From Erythrocercus mccallii (Eukaryota > Chordata > Aves > Passeriformes > Dicruridae), in the NCBI GenBank assembly GCA_013397435.1, contig VZRG01001706.1:93074-157073 (forward strand): DNA of 64,000 bases, given 5' to 3'. The stretch's first letter is position 1. Each line of letters starts with the position of its first letter. The notes under the pieces were generated by a model, which saw nothing but the letters and a program-made list of their open reading frames with translations, was not told where the DNA came from and ran no database searches. Shown one piece after another: positions 27,841 through 39,179 of this stretch. The translations under genes and the position numbers were made by a program.

Positions 27841-28237
27841 TGTTAAAGGAATAAAGTAGGTATTTATTGAAAAGGTCTGCAAAGGATACACCTTGGGCAG
27901 TACAAGAGCCTGGCTGAGACTACACCCAAGATGGATGGTGTGTCATGGGTTTTCACACTTTATAAGTTTTGGTCCATTTAAGTATTGGGGTTAATTGTCC
28001 AGTTACAGCTTCAGGTTATGAAGTCCCATCCTCCCAGTCTGTGCTCGTGAACTCACTGTTGTTTAAGCTTTTTGAGCCTGAAGCTGTAACAATGTCCTTG
28101 GTTCTCAGGCTGGAAAAGGATTGTTTTGTCTAACTAAACCATGAAGAGAACTTGCTGACACTTTATATGAGGTTCAGAGCTATACACTAATGCAATGAAC
28201 CATCTGGAAAATATGAAAGCCAAAACTTAAGGCATCA
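27841..28237 (-). mobile_element. solo LTR of an avian endogenous retrovirus
   Basis: On the minus strand the element starts with TGATGCCTTAAG (28237 leftward) and ends with CCTTTAACA (27841), giving the TG...CA ends expected of an LTR in about 397 bases. Within it, in minus-strand order, are TATATAAAG-like and TTATAAAG TATA-type boxes (near 28166 and 27961) and an AATAAA polyadenylation signal (near 27868), the usual promoter and poly(A) elements. I recognise the opening segment and the internal 'TACACCTTGGGCAGTACAAGAGC' type stretch (27889-27911) as belonging to an abundant passerine LTR family, but cannot give the exact Repbase name. There is no gag, pol or env beside it, so it is probably a solo LTR left by recombination between two LTRs. 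A clear 4-6 base target-site duplication is not visible (GACAG left, CTATG right). It could in principle influence nearby transcription; nothing here shows that it does. Confidence 0.72.
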
Positions 28238-31227
28238 CTATGAGCTCCCCTTTCCTCAGAGCCCAGAACTCATATGAGGAGCTCTCCCCATACACTCTGC
28301 AAATGGACAGCTCTACAATGCACCTTTACTCCTCACCACTGACCCTGGGAGGGGTGAGACAGCCATAGAAGCAAGGAAAGAAGCAGCACCAACCACCTGG
28401 GAATTACCATTCAAGAGACAGACAGGAAACCCTGAAATGAACATAAAGGTGCTCTGCAATTCCCTATCTGTAATTCGCTCAACAGTCAGGCTGGAGCTAG
28501 GCTAGACTCCAGGGAGTACAAGTCACACCACATAACTTTTCTAAACCACAAATAAAAATATAAACAACTGAACAAGGACAAGAAGCCCCCCCCCCCATTT
28601 TTCTTTAAATTTAAAACAATCCTTTCATTTTTTCAGCATTATCCCACAAAACTGAGAAATTTTAAAAAGACTAATTTATGAAGCAGCAGTACTAAACTCA
28701 AAAATAGGAATCCATAAAAAAAAAAAGTACAAAAATACCTTTAAAACAACAGAAGCTCCCTCCAACACAGAAATCCAGAAGACTAATCAGCATAGCCCTC
28801 TGTTGCTGGTTCTTTTATAGTTTGGGTGTGATTGGTGAAAGCTTTCAGCTGAGGGACCTGGGTTTGGCTCATTGGCAGCAGCTGTAGGTAGTGAACTTCA
28901 GATTAACTGAGAAGGCACAGCTGACTTGCAGTGCCCAGTCAGGGGAACCAACAAAGAAAGGAGTGAATAGGGTAAATGTTCACATGTGCATTTGGGAAGG
29001 GAAGATGGGACTTCACAGAGAGACAGTTCTATGACCAGAGACAGCCTGTGGGTCACAGTTTCCCCTCCCTCCATTAAGAAATGTGTTGCCTTGTTGAATT
29101 TTAGCTATTTCATCTGCATAAAGGTAGAAAGATGTCATTGCAACATCAGGTTGACTGCCTGTGAACTACAAGAGCTGGATAACTATCAGTATTATATTCA
29201 CATTTTTCTCTTAAGGAAATTTGTTATAGCCAGCTTCCCACTTTGTTTTTCACCCTCTGTTCCAGATTATCACCAAGAGGGCAATGGGTGCCAAGTGTAA
29301 ATTTCTATTTGTTGCTCTCAGACAACTCCCAGTGCCCAAGAGCCCTGATTCAGTGGTGACAGCAATGAATTTTTGATGTAGATGTTCAGAGCTGCTTTTC
29401 CACCTGGCTCTCCAGGGTAGGAACTGGTGAGATATCTCAGGGCAAGGATGGCCATGAGTGCACAGCTGAGTCTTCAGCCTTTGCAGCTGCAGGAACTCAA
29501 ACTCTTCATTAGCACAGCAGCATCAGAGCAGCGTGATTTGGATTATACCAAAGCCAAGTGCAGTGCCCTGCCCCCTGTGACATTACAGCTTTGGTTAGAA
29601 TTGGTTAGTCTTGGACACAAAATGTCCTGGAGGCTGCTTACAGCTTAGAGAAACCCCATTTTAGTCAGGCAAAGAGGATGTTCTTTACAGCAATGGTATA
29701 CAGTTAATAATGTCAATAGTGGACGCTAATGTACAACCATTAAAATGAGATGCAGATTTTCATAGCTGCAGCTATTGTCTAACCATTGAATTTAACTGTT
29801 TTCTTTTCTTCCAATATCTATCTCTATAATTATACATCCAATCTCTCCACTATGGATTATTTATAAGGTGAGTTTTTCCCTGATTTTCTGTAGGACATGC
29901 TGGCAGCCAATTGCTAATTTAAGAACAGTGTCTCAGCCTGTAGGAAACATGGAAAATTTTGCCCCAAGTACGAGAGTACATGCTATTATTTCTTTTTTTA
30001 GAATGACTCAACTCTACCAGCCCTAATGTCTTTCTTCATTTATATTGCAGTTACATTTGGACCTTTTATTTCTCAGGAAGTCTAAAAAAGAGAATGTATG
30101 CTCCAGTTTGTGGACAGTGATGAATAGCACTCGTTCAGCCTCCTAATACACCCTGAGGTGTCAAAAATATTTGCACATGTGTTTCATTAATAGATAAATT
30201 AGGGTCTAGCTTGCAAGGAGAGTGAGACTAGCAGAGGCAGGATAAGAACATTAAACCCACTTCTTGCTGTGATGGAAAACCTGCACACTCTGGCTTTTTT
30301 TTATATTGACTGAATTGCATCTTACAAAACATTGCTGAATCTCCATATTAAGAGAGATCTTGTGCTCTTCCCTTTTATTCGATGCTGCCTTGTCCAGTGT
30401 TGGGCTCTTTTTTTGCTACATGCATTTCTCTCTTACTTTTAAAAGGAAAAAGGAGTGATTTTCTTACTGACTCTAACACCCTGTCAGCTGAAATGCTGAA
30501 TGAGAAACCATTTTTAGCACTTTGCTCATTTAAATGTCTGCCCATAAGTTTATTTCATAAACTACATCGTAAATGAGCTGAAAATGCTCACATCTTTCTA
30601 ACTCCTTCCGCTTTCTGCTGAGTAAGGCAACCCAAAATCTAGACCTGAGGATGTTTATTCAGCACCAACGTCCTCTATCAAAAGCTTTTTATTCTTCTTA
30701 AGTAGTCCAAGTGCTGAAATAATGCTCGATCTCACATTAACAGCCCTGGTGTGCACACAAGGTTACACTCTGCTTGCAGAAATGAACAATTCCTTGCTTC
30801 CAAAGCACTAATTATAACAGCACCTGGCAGCATCACTGGAGATAGGGGCCTGTCAGCATTTTCTCCAGACCCTCTGATGTAGACATTTATAGCTCAGTCA
30901 TTTATATTTCCTTCAGCTTAAAACTTTATAGAGAATTTTAGTGGCACTTTTGTCAGGTATGTTTTGTATGGCCAAATTCATTTATTCGGTCCATGAAATA
31001 GTGGTTTCGATGAAATTGCAAAGGTGGACTTCAATTGGTTATTTTCCCCTGAGTATCTTTAAAAAATAAGAATTGATAATGAATTTTTCAGAGAAAGAAC
31101 TGATTTTGTGTGTGTGCACTTGCCAAATATATTCTTTGAGGTTTTGGGAAGGTTAAAGACCTAGGAGTGACATCTTGCTCAAAATGACCGGATCATATTT
31201 AAAAACACATTTTAATAAAGAGGTGTC
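28238..31227. other. unassigned non-coding stretch
   Basis: No gene supported. It contains a C11 run at 28586-28596 and small A-rich runs. Plus frames at 28986-29300 (104 codons) and 29427-29648 (73 codons) carry no recognisable domain. No interspersed repeat was recognised, although the first 300 bases flanking the LTR could hold more ERV-derived DNA that I do not recognise. Confidence 0.5.
28586..28596. repeat. C11 homopolymer
   Basis: An uninterrupted run of eleven C residues, unusual in such an AT-rich context. It may vary in length, and its count may be affected by sequencing error. Confidence 0.9.
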
Positions 31228-31282
31228 AATATCAAATATCAAATAAATATAAAATATCAAATATCAAAATAATAATAAAAAA
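31228..31282. repeat. AT-rich degenerate ATATCAA repeat
   Basis: Low-complexity patch built from repeated ATATCAA/AAATATC units ending in AATAATAATAAAAAA. It probably arose by slippage. No further function is suggested. Confidence 0.8.
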
Positions 31283-31737
31283 GCACAAGCACACCAACTC
31301 CACAACCTGATTACACACTTTTTACCCCATATGTCACCTGGGAAATTACACAGTGGATCTCCTGTTTGGCTGTAAAATGGGGCCGTTTCTGTGAAACCCA
31401 AGAAACTTTTTCTAACCATAAGACTGAATTAGGGCAGAATTATATATCCTTACTCCTGTAGTTGTCTATATATTTTTTAAAGAAGAAATGAAATTAATTC
31501 AATTATCTCTTTTAGACTGATACACTATAATCAATTCAACCTTCAATCTTGAAAAGAATTCATGTCATCCAATTTGGCTTAATACATCTGACCTCTCCTT
31601 AAAAAGAAAGTGTTTTTAAACCAGAGAAATATTTTATATAATCTAGATATGTAAATGGTACCACCTGGCTGCTACCTCATGGCACACCTTGTTATTTTGT
31701 TTATGTAATTTCTGGTTCTTTTAAAAATATACAGTTA

Positions 31738-31783
31738 ATATTTTATGTAATTCTAGTTCCATATTTTATGTAATTCTAGTTCC
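31738..31783. repeat. 23-bp tandem duplication
   Basis: The 23-base unit starting ATATTTTATGTAATTCTAG is present twice without mismatch (31738-31760 and 31761-31783). A looser relative, TTATGTAATTTCTGGTTC, lies at about 31701-31718, so the array may once have had a third copy that has diverged. Confidence 0.88.
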
Positions 31784-34700
31784 ATGTACAGATTCAGTAG
31801 CTTGCCAGAGCTTTTCTCATGCCCCACTAGAAAATGAAACAAAGCAGAGAATTATTTTTTAAAAAAGTAAAATAAGAGCAACACTGTCAAGATTAAAACT
31901 TATGCATTTCCACAGAAGGTCAATCTGTTAACTTTATGTCTAAGCCACTGTTCTAGTACTTCTCTGGCAGTTGTTGTCATTCTAAGTCTTGCATCCAGCA
32001 ATATATAATGTGTGTCAGTTCCAGAGCTAACAACCAAAACGTCCCACTGAAAATAGCTCCCCAGCTCCAAGTTATGAAAAACTAAAGCCAGGACTTGACT
32101 ACAAAACAAAACACAACCAACCTACCAACCAAAAAACCCCAAACTAAAATGAACTAAACAAACCACCAAGTCATGAAAACAAAACAACTCCAAACCCTGC
32201 GTTTCTTTACAGAGCAGTATTTGTGTTAGTTTTCCTCCTTCCCTGGACATGCCTATCTTTGGCAGAATCAGCTTCTTGAGTAGTATTTATGGCATTGCCT
32301 TGCAAAGGAGAGAGAGGGAAAATATTACCTCACTGTGTATTTTGAGTTTTCTTATTAAAAGTGGACCAATGTGCAAAATGACATAAACATGAAAATTATC
32401 CTATTAAATCGTTAACCTGTTTAATTATCTTATTAAACCCCCAGAAGTTTTCAGTAGACCCTCTCCAGTGACATTGAATTGCCTCAGTTTCTGGTGTTTG
32501 AGGAATGAGAGAGACATGTGGAGGTGAGGCTCAGTTGTCTGCAAGGACTTGCTAGAAGAAAAAGAGGCAAATCAGTGACATCAAATGTCTCCTAAAGGCT
32601 GACCACTGCCCTTGTCCCACACAGGTAATGAGACACTCCCTGAGCTTCATGTGGAGCAGAGAGCTGTGGTGAACATCCAAGGGAATTGAATGCATCTATA
32701 TTGTAATTAAAAAGGGTATGTTAATCTAACTGCAGAAGTAGGAAAAAATATTAAAAATTATTCCAATACAGAAGAGGTTAGCTATGAAAAGAAAAATCAA
32801 CAATAGCTTTAAAAAATTCTGGAAAGCAGTTAAATGAATTAACCGCCTCAGGATGTAATGAATAAATGAGAAAGTTAGACTGGGTTCTCTTGCTGCCAGA
32901 TGATCAAGGAGAAATTCTCTCCATTCCAAAAAGCATAAATTCTGCTGAAGGATACTGAGTTAGAATTGTGCCTGCAAGCTCAAAAGCTCTTCCAAAGTGC
33001 CCCCGTCTCTACATAGGGAAAAAGCTCAGCATTGCTGGAGGCGGGGAGGGCTTGTTCTGTGGTTTAGCAGGCCCTGCTCCCTGTGTCACCCTGGTCTCTG
33101 AGGTCAGGCTGAGCCATGCTCCCATCAGGGACCACAGGAACTCAGGTGCAGTGACCCAGTCCCTCCCAGCTGGGCCCACGACTGCCCTGGGAGGGCTGAT
33201 GTGACCTGATCGTACAGGAACAGGAGTCTCTGAGAGGGGATGGGCAGGACCACACAGGGAATGAACACACATTGAACATCTATGCTGTCTCCAAGATTAT
33301 ATTAATCAGGTTACTCACAATCCTTCTGGTAGCCTGATAACTGTCTCAGTATTCCCATTATGAGTTTTTTAATTATTAATTCATTAGGACAGGGGTTACT
33401 GCACTGGGTGATGCATCAAAAGCCTTCAGCTCAGCTGTGACTGAAGAATCTTCGGAGTCCTATGTTGAAGCTCTGTGTGTGATGAGGTTTTTTGTCTTTT
33501 GCCCTGAGGCAGAGTCAATTGTTTTTCACTGGCAATAGTTCCCTGCTAACCCCGTGGATAAAATTTATTGGATTTGGACCACTGGTTGTTAAGCCTCTGG
33601 TCAAGAATTCATCTATTGCATTGTTACAGTTTCATGCTTTTCTTTTTTATCCCCTCTTAGGCCTTGCTCTGTCCCATTGACATCTTTTATTTCCCAACTA
33701 AACTGGGCCTCCAGCAGGTTTTAATTTCTTCTTGAGTAACAAAATGTATTAATTTAAATGATATTTCAAACAATATTCCTCTCTGAAACTAACAAACAGC
33801 TATTATATGTGTACCGATGACATTTGAAATAAAAACTGTAGAAGATTCTGGTTTTTAGGGTGTAGACCATGAAAAAATGCACAATGTGTAGAATAGAATA
33901 GACAGAGCTAGCCAGTGGTGGTGAGGGTGACAGATGTTTGAGAGCAGGAGCCCTGGCTGAGCCCCGGCAGGAGGCTCACAGGCAGTGCTTGCCAAGCTCA
34001 CCAGCCTGTGGGACACCAAGGAGATAACTGCAAGCTTATCCTTGAATTCAGGCAGTGCCACAGCCCAGCCCTTCCCTTCCAAAAATCCCAGGCCTGAATC
34101 CCTCCTTTTGGAATCCAAGAGTCCATAGCAACCCAAGGGAGGAGTACAAAAGCACAGAGTTCTAACCCAGGCTCTGTCATTCATATCTACATTTAGATTT
34201 TTGCTGATAAGTATTATTATTTACTAGCTACTATCTACTATTTACTGCTATTTGCTAAATACTGCTGCCATTTGTCTTTTTTTCCTGAAGAATTAACTAA
34301 GAGAAACTTCCTGACTTTGTAGCCTGAGTCTCTTGCCTGGAGGAAATCTGCTTTTACCAGCAGTGCAGGACCTCCAGGCTCCCTGCTCAGCCTCAGTGAC
34401 AGCATAAACACAGGGAGGGAAATTTGTGGTGTGTCTCCACTGCTTGGGGTCGCTCAGAAAGCAACCAGGCCCTTCAAGCATTAACACATGGTAATTAGCA
34501 GCTACATCTAGCTCACACGACCTATTATATTCCCAAACCATTTCCTTAACCATGATATTCACTTTTTAATGAGCCATTAGAAAAGTAAATGAAAATCTCC
34601 AGGTGCGACTGCTAAATGAAAATGTTTAATAGAAAAAATATATAACAAGAAATTCTCATCTATTAATAGTGTTGAGAGAATGAGGTGGTGGAAATGCTTT

Positions 34701-35061
34701 AAATGCCAGAGAACAAGGTAAAGTGACATTTCCTTTGGCAAGTTGAGCCAGAAGGATGTGTGCCTCATCATCCATCTGAATGATGGACAGGGCAGTCAAT
34801 ACAGCAGCAGCAGCAGAAGAGGGACAGAGCTGGCCAAGGAAAGGCCAGGAGCAAGGACACAGCCCTGCCTCCCCAGGGGGACAGACCTTCATGGGCAGGA
34901 GAGCTGAGGCAGCTCCTGCTTCCTCCCCTCCCATCAGTGCTTAGCACACGAGACCCGTGAGAGGTGGGGTCACAGAAGAGACCAGAGAGCTTAAGTGGAG
35001 ACTTGTGTGAGAAATGTGAAGCAGTGTCTCCATACAGGTGCTGTGCGAAAGGTGTTCAGAG
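31784..35061. other. unassigned non-coding stretch
   Basis: No gene supported. It includes an A/C-rich patch (32100-32195). A GC-richer segment at 32990-33250 has overlapping frames on both strands (78 and 87 codons), and a second lies at 34740-34960 with a short CAG run near 34803. None of these frames resembles a known protein. The GC-richer patches may be decayed repeats or regulatory DNA. Confidence 0.45.
32100..32195. repeat. A/C-rich low-complexity patch
   Basis: Strongly strand-biased tract of AAAAC, CCAACC and CAAA units, almost free of G and T over its first 60 bases. It looks like a degenerate slippage product or the remains of a poly(A) tail. Confidence 0.75.
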
Positions 35062-35122
35062 GTATAGTTATAAATATAAATATTTTAAATATAATTATAA
35101 ATATTAATAATATCTATTAATT
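35062..35122. repeat. AT-rich (TAAATA)-like low-complexity patch
   Basis: About 60 bases composed almost entirely of A and T, with recurring TATAAATA and ATTAATAA units. No coding or repeat-family identity. Confidence 0.8.
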
Positions 35123-35385
35123 TGTTGTTATGAGCATTCCTGGCTAGAGATTACTGCCTCAGCTGCTACATGAATCAGATGGGAAGTGCAATGAATTCAT
35201 GATCCAGTGTACACTTATGACATGTCAACACACACCAGGACACAAACACATCTCCATATGACAGGTAAAGCAAAGCAGATGCATCCCAGGCAACCAGCAG
35301 ACCTTGCTGTTCCTTTCAGGAGTGGGCTGGGCACAAAATCTCAATACATGTAGGAAAAGAGATATATTTCCTTGTGCAGGAGGTA

Positions 35386-35386
<1 letters not shown>

Positions 35387-35424
<38 letters not shown>
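35387..35424. repeat. (AAC)12 microsatellite
   Basis: Twelve C residues spaced exactly three bases apart between A pairs give an uninterrupted AAC trinucleotide array of twelve units, followed by an imperfect AAAAACAAACC tail. Perfect arrays of this length are usually polymorphic. The frame crossing it (35304-35486 plus) reads a threonine run, but this is not coding. Confidence 0.95.
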
Positions 35425-37285
35425 AAACAAACCAAGAAGAAAGATATTTAGAACATTTCCAAGTAAATTCTATGCAGTTTCTCTAAACTCAGTTTCTTCA
35501 AGTTTTCCCTCAGAAGGTATTTGTTACTCTGTGTGCTCCTGAGAGTCCATTGCAGATCTACTGTGAGGCAACTCGGGCTGTAATGAATTCTGCTTTTAAC
35601 TTGGACATCCCCAATGTGGGCTCCAAGAGGATGGTTATTGCAGATCAAAGGATATAAATAAGACTGTGTGACTAATGAAGCCAGCCTTGTTGACCAGATG
35701 GCAAGGAGTGATTGGAAGGCTTGAGAAAATTCCACAGACAATAATTTGTTCACATAAGTGACCTGACAAACACTTATGAATAAGGAATGAAGTAATAAAA
35801 GTCACATTCTTCTTATGGATATTTTGTAGAGCTGGAAAAAAAGGCTGAATTATTTCAATAAATGATTCTTTTTTAGGAACAGTTTGACCAGATGCAGATG
35901 TAATAAATGAGGTGATATATGACCCCATTGGATGGCCATTAAAACAGTTAGTGGAGAGCAAATAACATGTGCTCACCAGTGAGGTAGGGATCAGATGACA
36001 AAACTCTTCAGGAAAAAATGGTGTTTATAGTTGGGAAAAAGTAATTTGCCACATTTAGGTTGAAATAATGGTTTAATATCAACCTAGATATTGAATAAAA
36101 TGTCTGTAAGTATATTCATTTGCCTTTTCTGGTCATTACCTGCTCTAATACTTATATTTCAAAAGAAAAGTATAAGACGCAGCCCTCAAAAACTAATTTC
36201 TATCCAACTAAAATCATCCCAAAGACTGGAAAACTGCAGTGCTGTGACTGGAATGAGAGTTAGGGACTTTAGACTGATTTATTCCCTATTCCAACCTGTT
36301 GTGCCTTTGAGATTATTTAACATAAATACGTGATGAAATCTAAACAGAAACAGTTAGTTAAAAGGAATTGGAGGTTTCTGACACAACTCAGCCCATGTTA
36401 GTAAAACAGAAGTTTGCAATCAGAACTCACTTGGAATCATTCTGAAGATGGCTTCCAGGAGAAACCTGCAGCTTTAACACCTGCGGTTAGCCCAAAGACA
36501 TGTGGTTGTTCCCCAAGCATTTCTTATCATTCTTTCTTTGAGCAGCACAAAATAAATTGTATCAGCTAAACAAGCTGATAGCAGTGATAGAAATGTCCTG
36601 ACTTTGCTGAGGGATGCTGAAATCCCCTGAAGAACTTTTTGTTGACAAGCTTGCTCTACCTCACGGGCATAATTCTACAGTGAAGTTTGTCTGGCAAAAA
36701 GGTTTTTTACCTGCATCTGTGATGGCTTAGAGGAAGAGACTTAGGAATTAAATTGGGGGTTTTGACTTAGAAAATTCTCCTGCTTATTGTCAATGATTGC
36801 TTTCATGCTTCCTAAGGAAATGAATCTCTTCAGAGTTTTATGAGTAAAAGCAAAATAGAGAGGAGCAGGTATCTCTGTGAGTTAGGCCTTGGGTCTGCTG
36901 TTTCCCACATCGAGGAAAAGGCCTTTTCCCTCTGTGTGAGCAATTGGGTACTGCTGCACAGCCTGCTGATGGACAGCTGATGGTGTGCAAAGCACTACAG
37001 GAGCTCCTGCCCTGCTCCATCTTTGCTCTGTCAAGTGTTTTACTTAGGAGATTCTTACACTGGTTTCTATCTCCTGTTTCATTTGAAACACCATTTAAGC
37101 CAATGGCCTTTTTAGCAAATCACATTAAAAAAAAAACACCTGAAAAACCATCCTAGCAACCTCTACTGAAGATGCCATTCCCTGCTACTGGGTAAGACTG
37201 TTATGAAAGCCTGTTCTCAGATTCAATATAAACATGGGCTTGTTTTGGGAAGAACTCACAACGATCCAGCAGCCAGCTGGAAAAC
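35425..37285. other. unassigned non-coding stretch
   Basis: No gene supported. Two overlapping minus-strand frames (35448-35753, 101 codons; 35635-35976, 113 codons) look random. The rest is AT-rich and featureless by eye up to the LTR beginning near 37286. Confidence 0.5.
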
Positions 37286-37535
37286 TGCTCTGGTTTCAGC
37301 TGTTACTTTTTTACCCATTGGCTGTTACAGTGCTGTATTTTGGATTTAGAATGAGAATGAGGTTGATAACACACTGATGTTTTAGATGTTGCTGAGCAGA
37401 GCTTACACTAAGTCAAGGGCTTTTCAGCCCTGGCAAGGACAGGAGGGCACAAGAAGCTGGGAGGGGACACAGCCAGAGCCAGGACAGCTGATCCCAACTG
37501 GATAAAAGGATATCCTCACCATATGGTGCTCAGCA

Positions 37536-37542
37536 TATAAAG
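37536..37542 (+). promoter_or_regulatory. LTR TATA box
   Basis: TATAAAG within the sequence CAGCATATAAAGCC, at the position where this LTR family carries its core promoter. It is the only intact-looking element of the LTR promoter; activity is unknown. Confidence 0.6.
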
Positions 37543-37732
37543 CCAGGGAAGCCGGCTGGGGGTTGCAGCGCACAGTTCAGGATTGGCTGCACATCAGTCA
37601 GCAGGTGATGAGCAACTGATTGCACATCCCTCATTTTGTATACTTTTTATAATTTCAATTATTTTTTGTTCTGCTGAACTGCCTTCATCTCAGTCCTTGG
37701 GTGTCACCTTTTCCCAATACTCTCCCCATTCC

Positions 37733-37736
37733 GTGT

Positions 37737-37775
<39 letters not shown>
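37733..37775. repeat. (GT)n microsatellite inside the LTR
   Basis: Four GT units, one CT interruption and then sixteen uninterrupted GT units ending before GAGCAAATGG. It sits where the LTR family has a G-rich stretch close to its 3' end, so it probably expanded from that stretch after insertion. Read on the minus strand it is a CA array. Likely length-polymorphic. Confidence 0.95.
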
Positions 37776-37777
<2 letters not shown>

Positions 37778-39156
37778 CAAATGGCTCTTTACACCACCAC
37801 AAAAATAAAACCCTGTTGCCCTTCTTCATATGGACTGAGAGGCTGTTAGAGGTGGAGAACCAAAAGCAGAAACATGGGATTGCTCTGATCTCTTTTGGAG
37901 CCATCAGAAGTGTTCCCTTTTGTCTGCTAAGAGAGCAGGGGCAGGCCTGAGACAAAACTAAACAGAAGCTTCACAGAGATGCTTTCAAGGGTCACAGATT
38001 CTGTGCTTCATAAGGGCAATCTAAGGTTTTAATTAATATGGCATGGTTGCCTCCATCAAACATGTCTTTCACCTCTAAGATTTTTCTTCTTCTAGAGGTA
38101 TAAACTAAGGGTAATTCTTGTCTTCAAGCCTATATTCTGCACTGAGTCATGTTTATCAAATTCATCAGATGATCAGAAAGTAAGGCCAAGCCTTTTCAAC
38201 TTTATAAATTAAACATGTTTTTCTCCCTGCAAGAATAGCAGAGCAGTGACTGTTCTACACATAATGGTTGCAGCAAGGGAGAAAAAAGTTCAATTGCATC
38301 TATAATCTAATCTAAATGTTGTGATTAATATCCTTCTCTTTTCATAGCCAGCCATGTGACACTTATCCATGTTATACATTTTTTAAAGCTATCAACCGCA
38401 TAGATTTTTTTTTCTAGGAGAATTAATCACAACCCTGAATGCATGGATATTGTTAGAAAGAATCAGTCCTAACAACCTCAGAGCATTGGAGTTGTTAGAC
38501 TTGGTGGAAGAAGGCCAATCTAGCAAACAAATTCTGTTAAAAAACCCCCAAACGTTTGAAAAGCTTATCATTTCTGCATCTGTAAGAAAATTAATCAGAG
38601 GCAGAACTAAGTGGAAAACTAAATGTAAAAGTAAATGATAAGGAGAATGTTAGGTAGTAAAGTAATGCAAAAAAATTGGTCCTAGAGGGACTGAGGAAGT
38701 GAATTATTCTTTCTCTGTGGTTACACTTAAGGCCTATTTTTATATCCATTCTCTCTGTAACTCTGTGCACAGCCATAGCAGACATCTGAAACACAAGGTG
38801 GTACCAGAAGTAGAGCACACAGACCCTCAGGATTCAACTCTTGCACTTCCCTGCTTGATGCTGCAATGGAGCAGAGGGAAGTTCATGGGTCCTGTGGCTG
38901 GTAGGGTGGCTAGGGTAGGTCCACACATGCAGAAAGCTCTCAGAATACAAACACAGATAAATAACATCTGATTTGGAGGGACTGAGTGGTCACTGGGACA
39001 CTCAGCTCTATGGAAAGCACCGACCACACAAACACAAACATGGAGACTTTTCAGATCCCTTGCTGAGCATTGGAGTGATAATTCACACCTTTGCACCCAA
39101 TCTTGTTGTGGAAAAAGATTTTTAAAAAGATTAATTTCAGGTTTTTTTGAATACAG

Positions 39157-39179
39157 CTCCTCCTCCTCATCCTCCTCTG
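39157..39179. repeat. TCC-rich pyrimidine patch
   Basis: Imperfect TCC trinucleotide run (CTCCTCCTCCTCATCCTCCTC). It is responsible for the glutamate run in the chance minus-strand frame over it. Confidence 0.8.

Larger units (their letters stand above)
37286..37803 (+). mobile_element. old solo LTR, avian ERV type, with nested GT repeat
   Basis: The segment follows the order of a long LTR common in bird genomes. It has a TGGTTTCAGCTG-type opening (37291), GTTGATAACAC (37363-37373), TTGCTGAGCAGAGCTTACAC (37389-37408), then CACAAGAAGCTGGGAGGGGA (37448-37467). Next come GGACAGCTGATC, GGATATCC (37508-37515) and ACCATATGG, and a TATA box TATAAAG at 37536-37542. The R/U5-like part contains CTGCTGAACTGCCTTCATCTC (37671-37691). 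It ends approximately at a GAGCAAATGGCTCTTTACAC segment after the GT array. In the family the TATA box drives proviral transcription. The copy is diverged, has several deletions, and no gag/pol/env lies beside it, so I read it as an old solo LTR. Both ends are approximate. I assign it to an avian ERVL-like group with moderate certainty only. Confidence 0.75.

Noticed and set aside
27831..28510. GGCTAGAC present both left of the LTR and at about 28500, considered as a target-site duplication
   Set aside because: It would place the element end 260 bases beyond the TG...CA boundary and is longer than the 4-6 bases usual for endogenous retroviruses.
31340..31390. TGTAAAATGGGG motif resembling a MIR SINE core
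   Set aside because: Only about a dozen bases match and the flanks do not follow the SINE.
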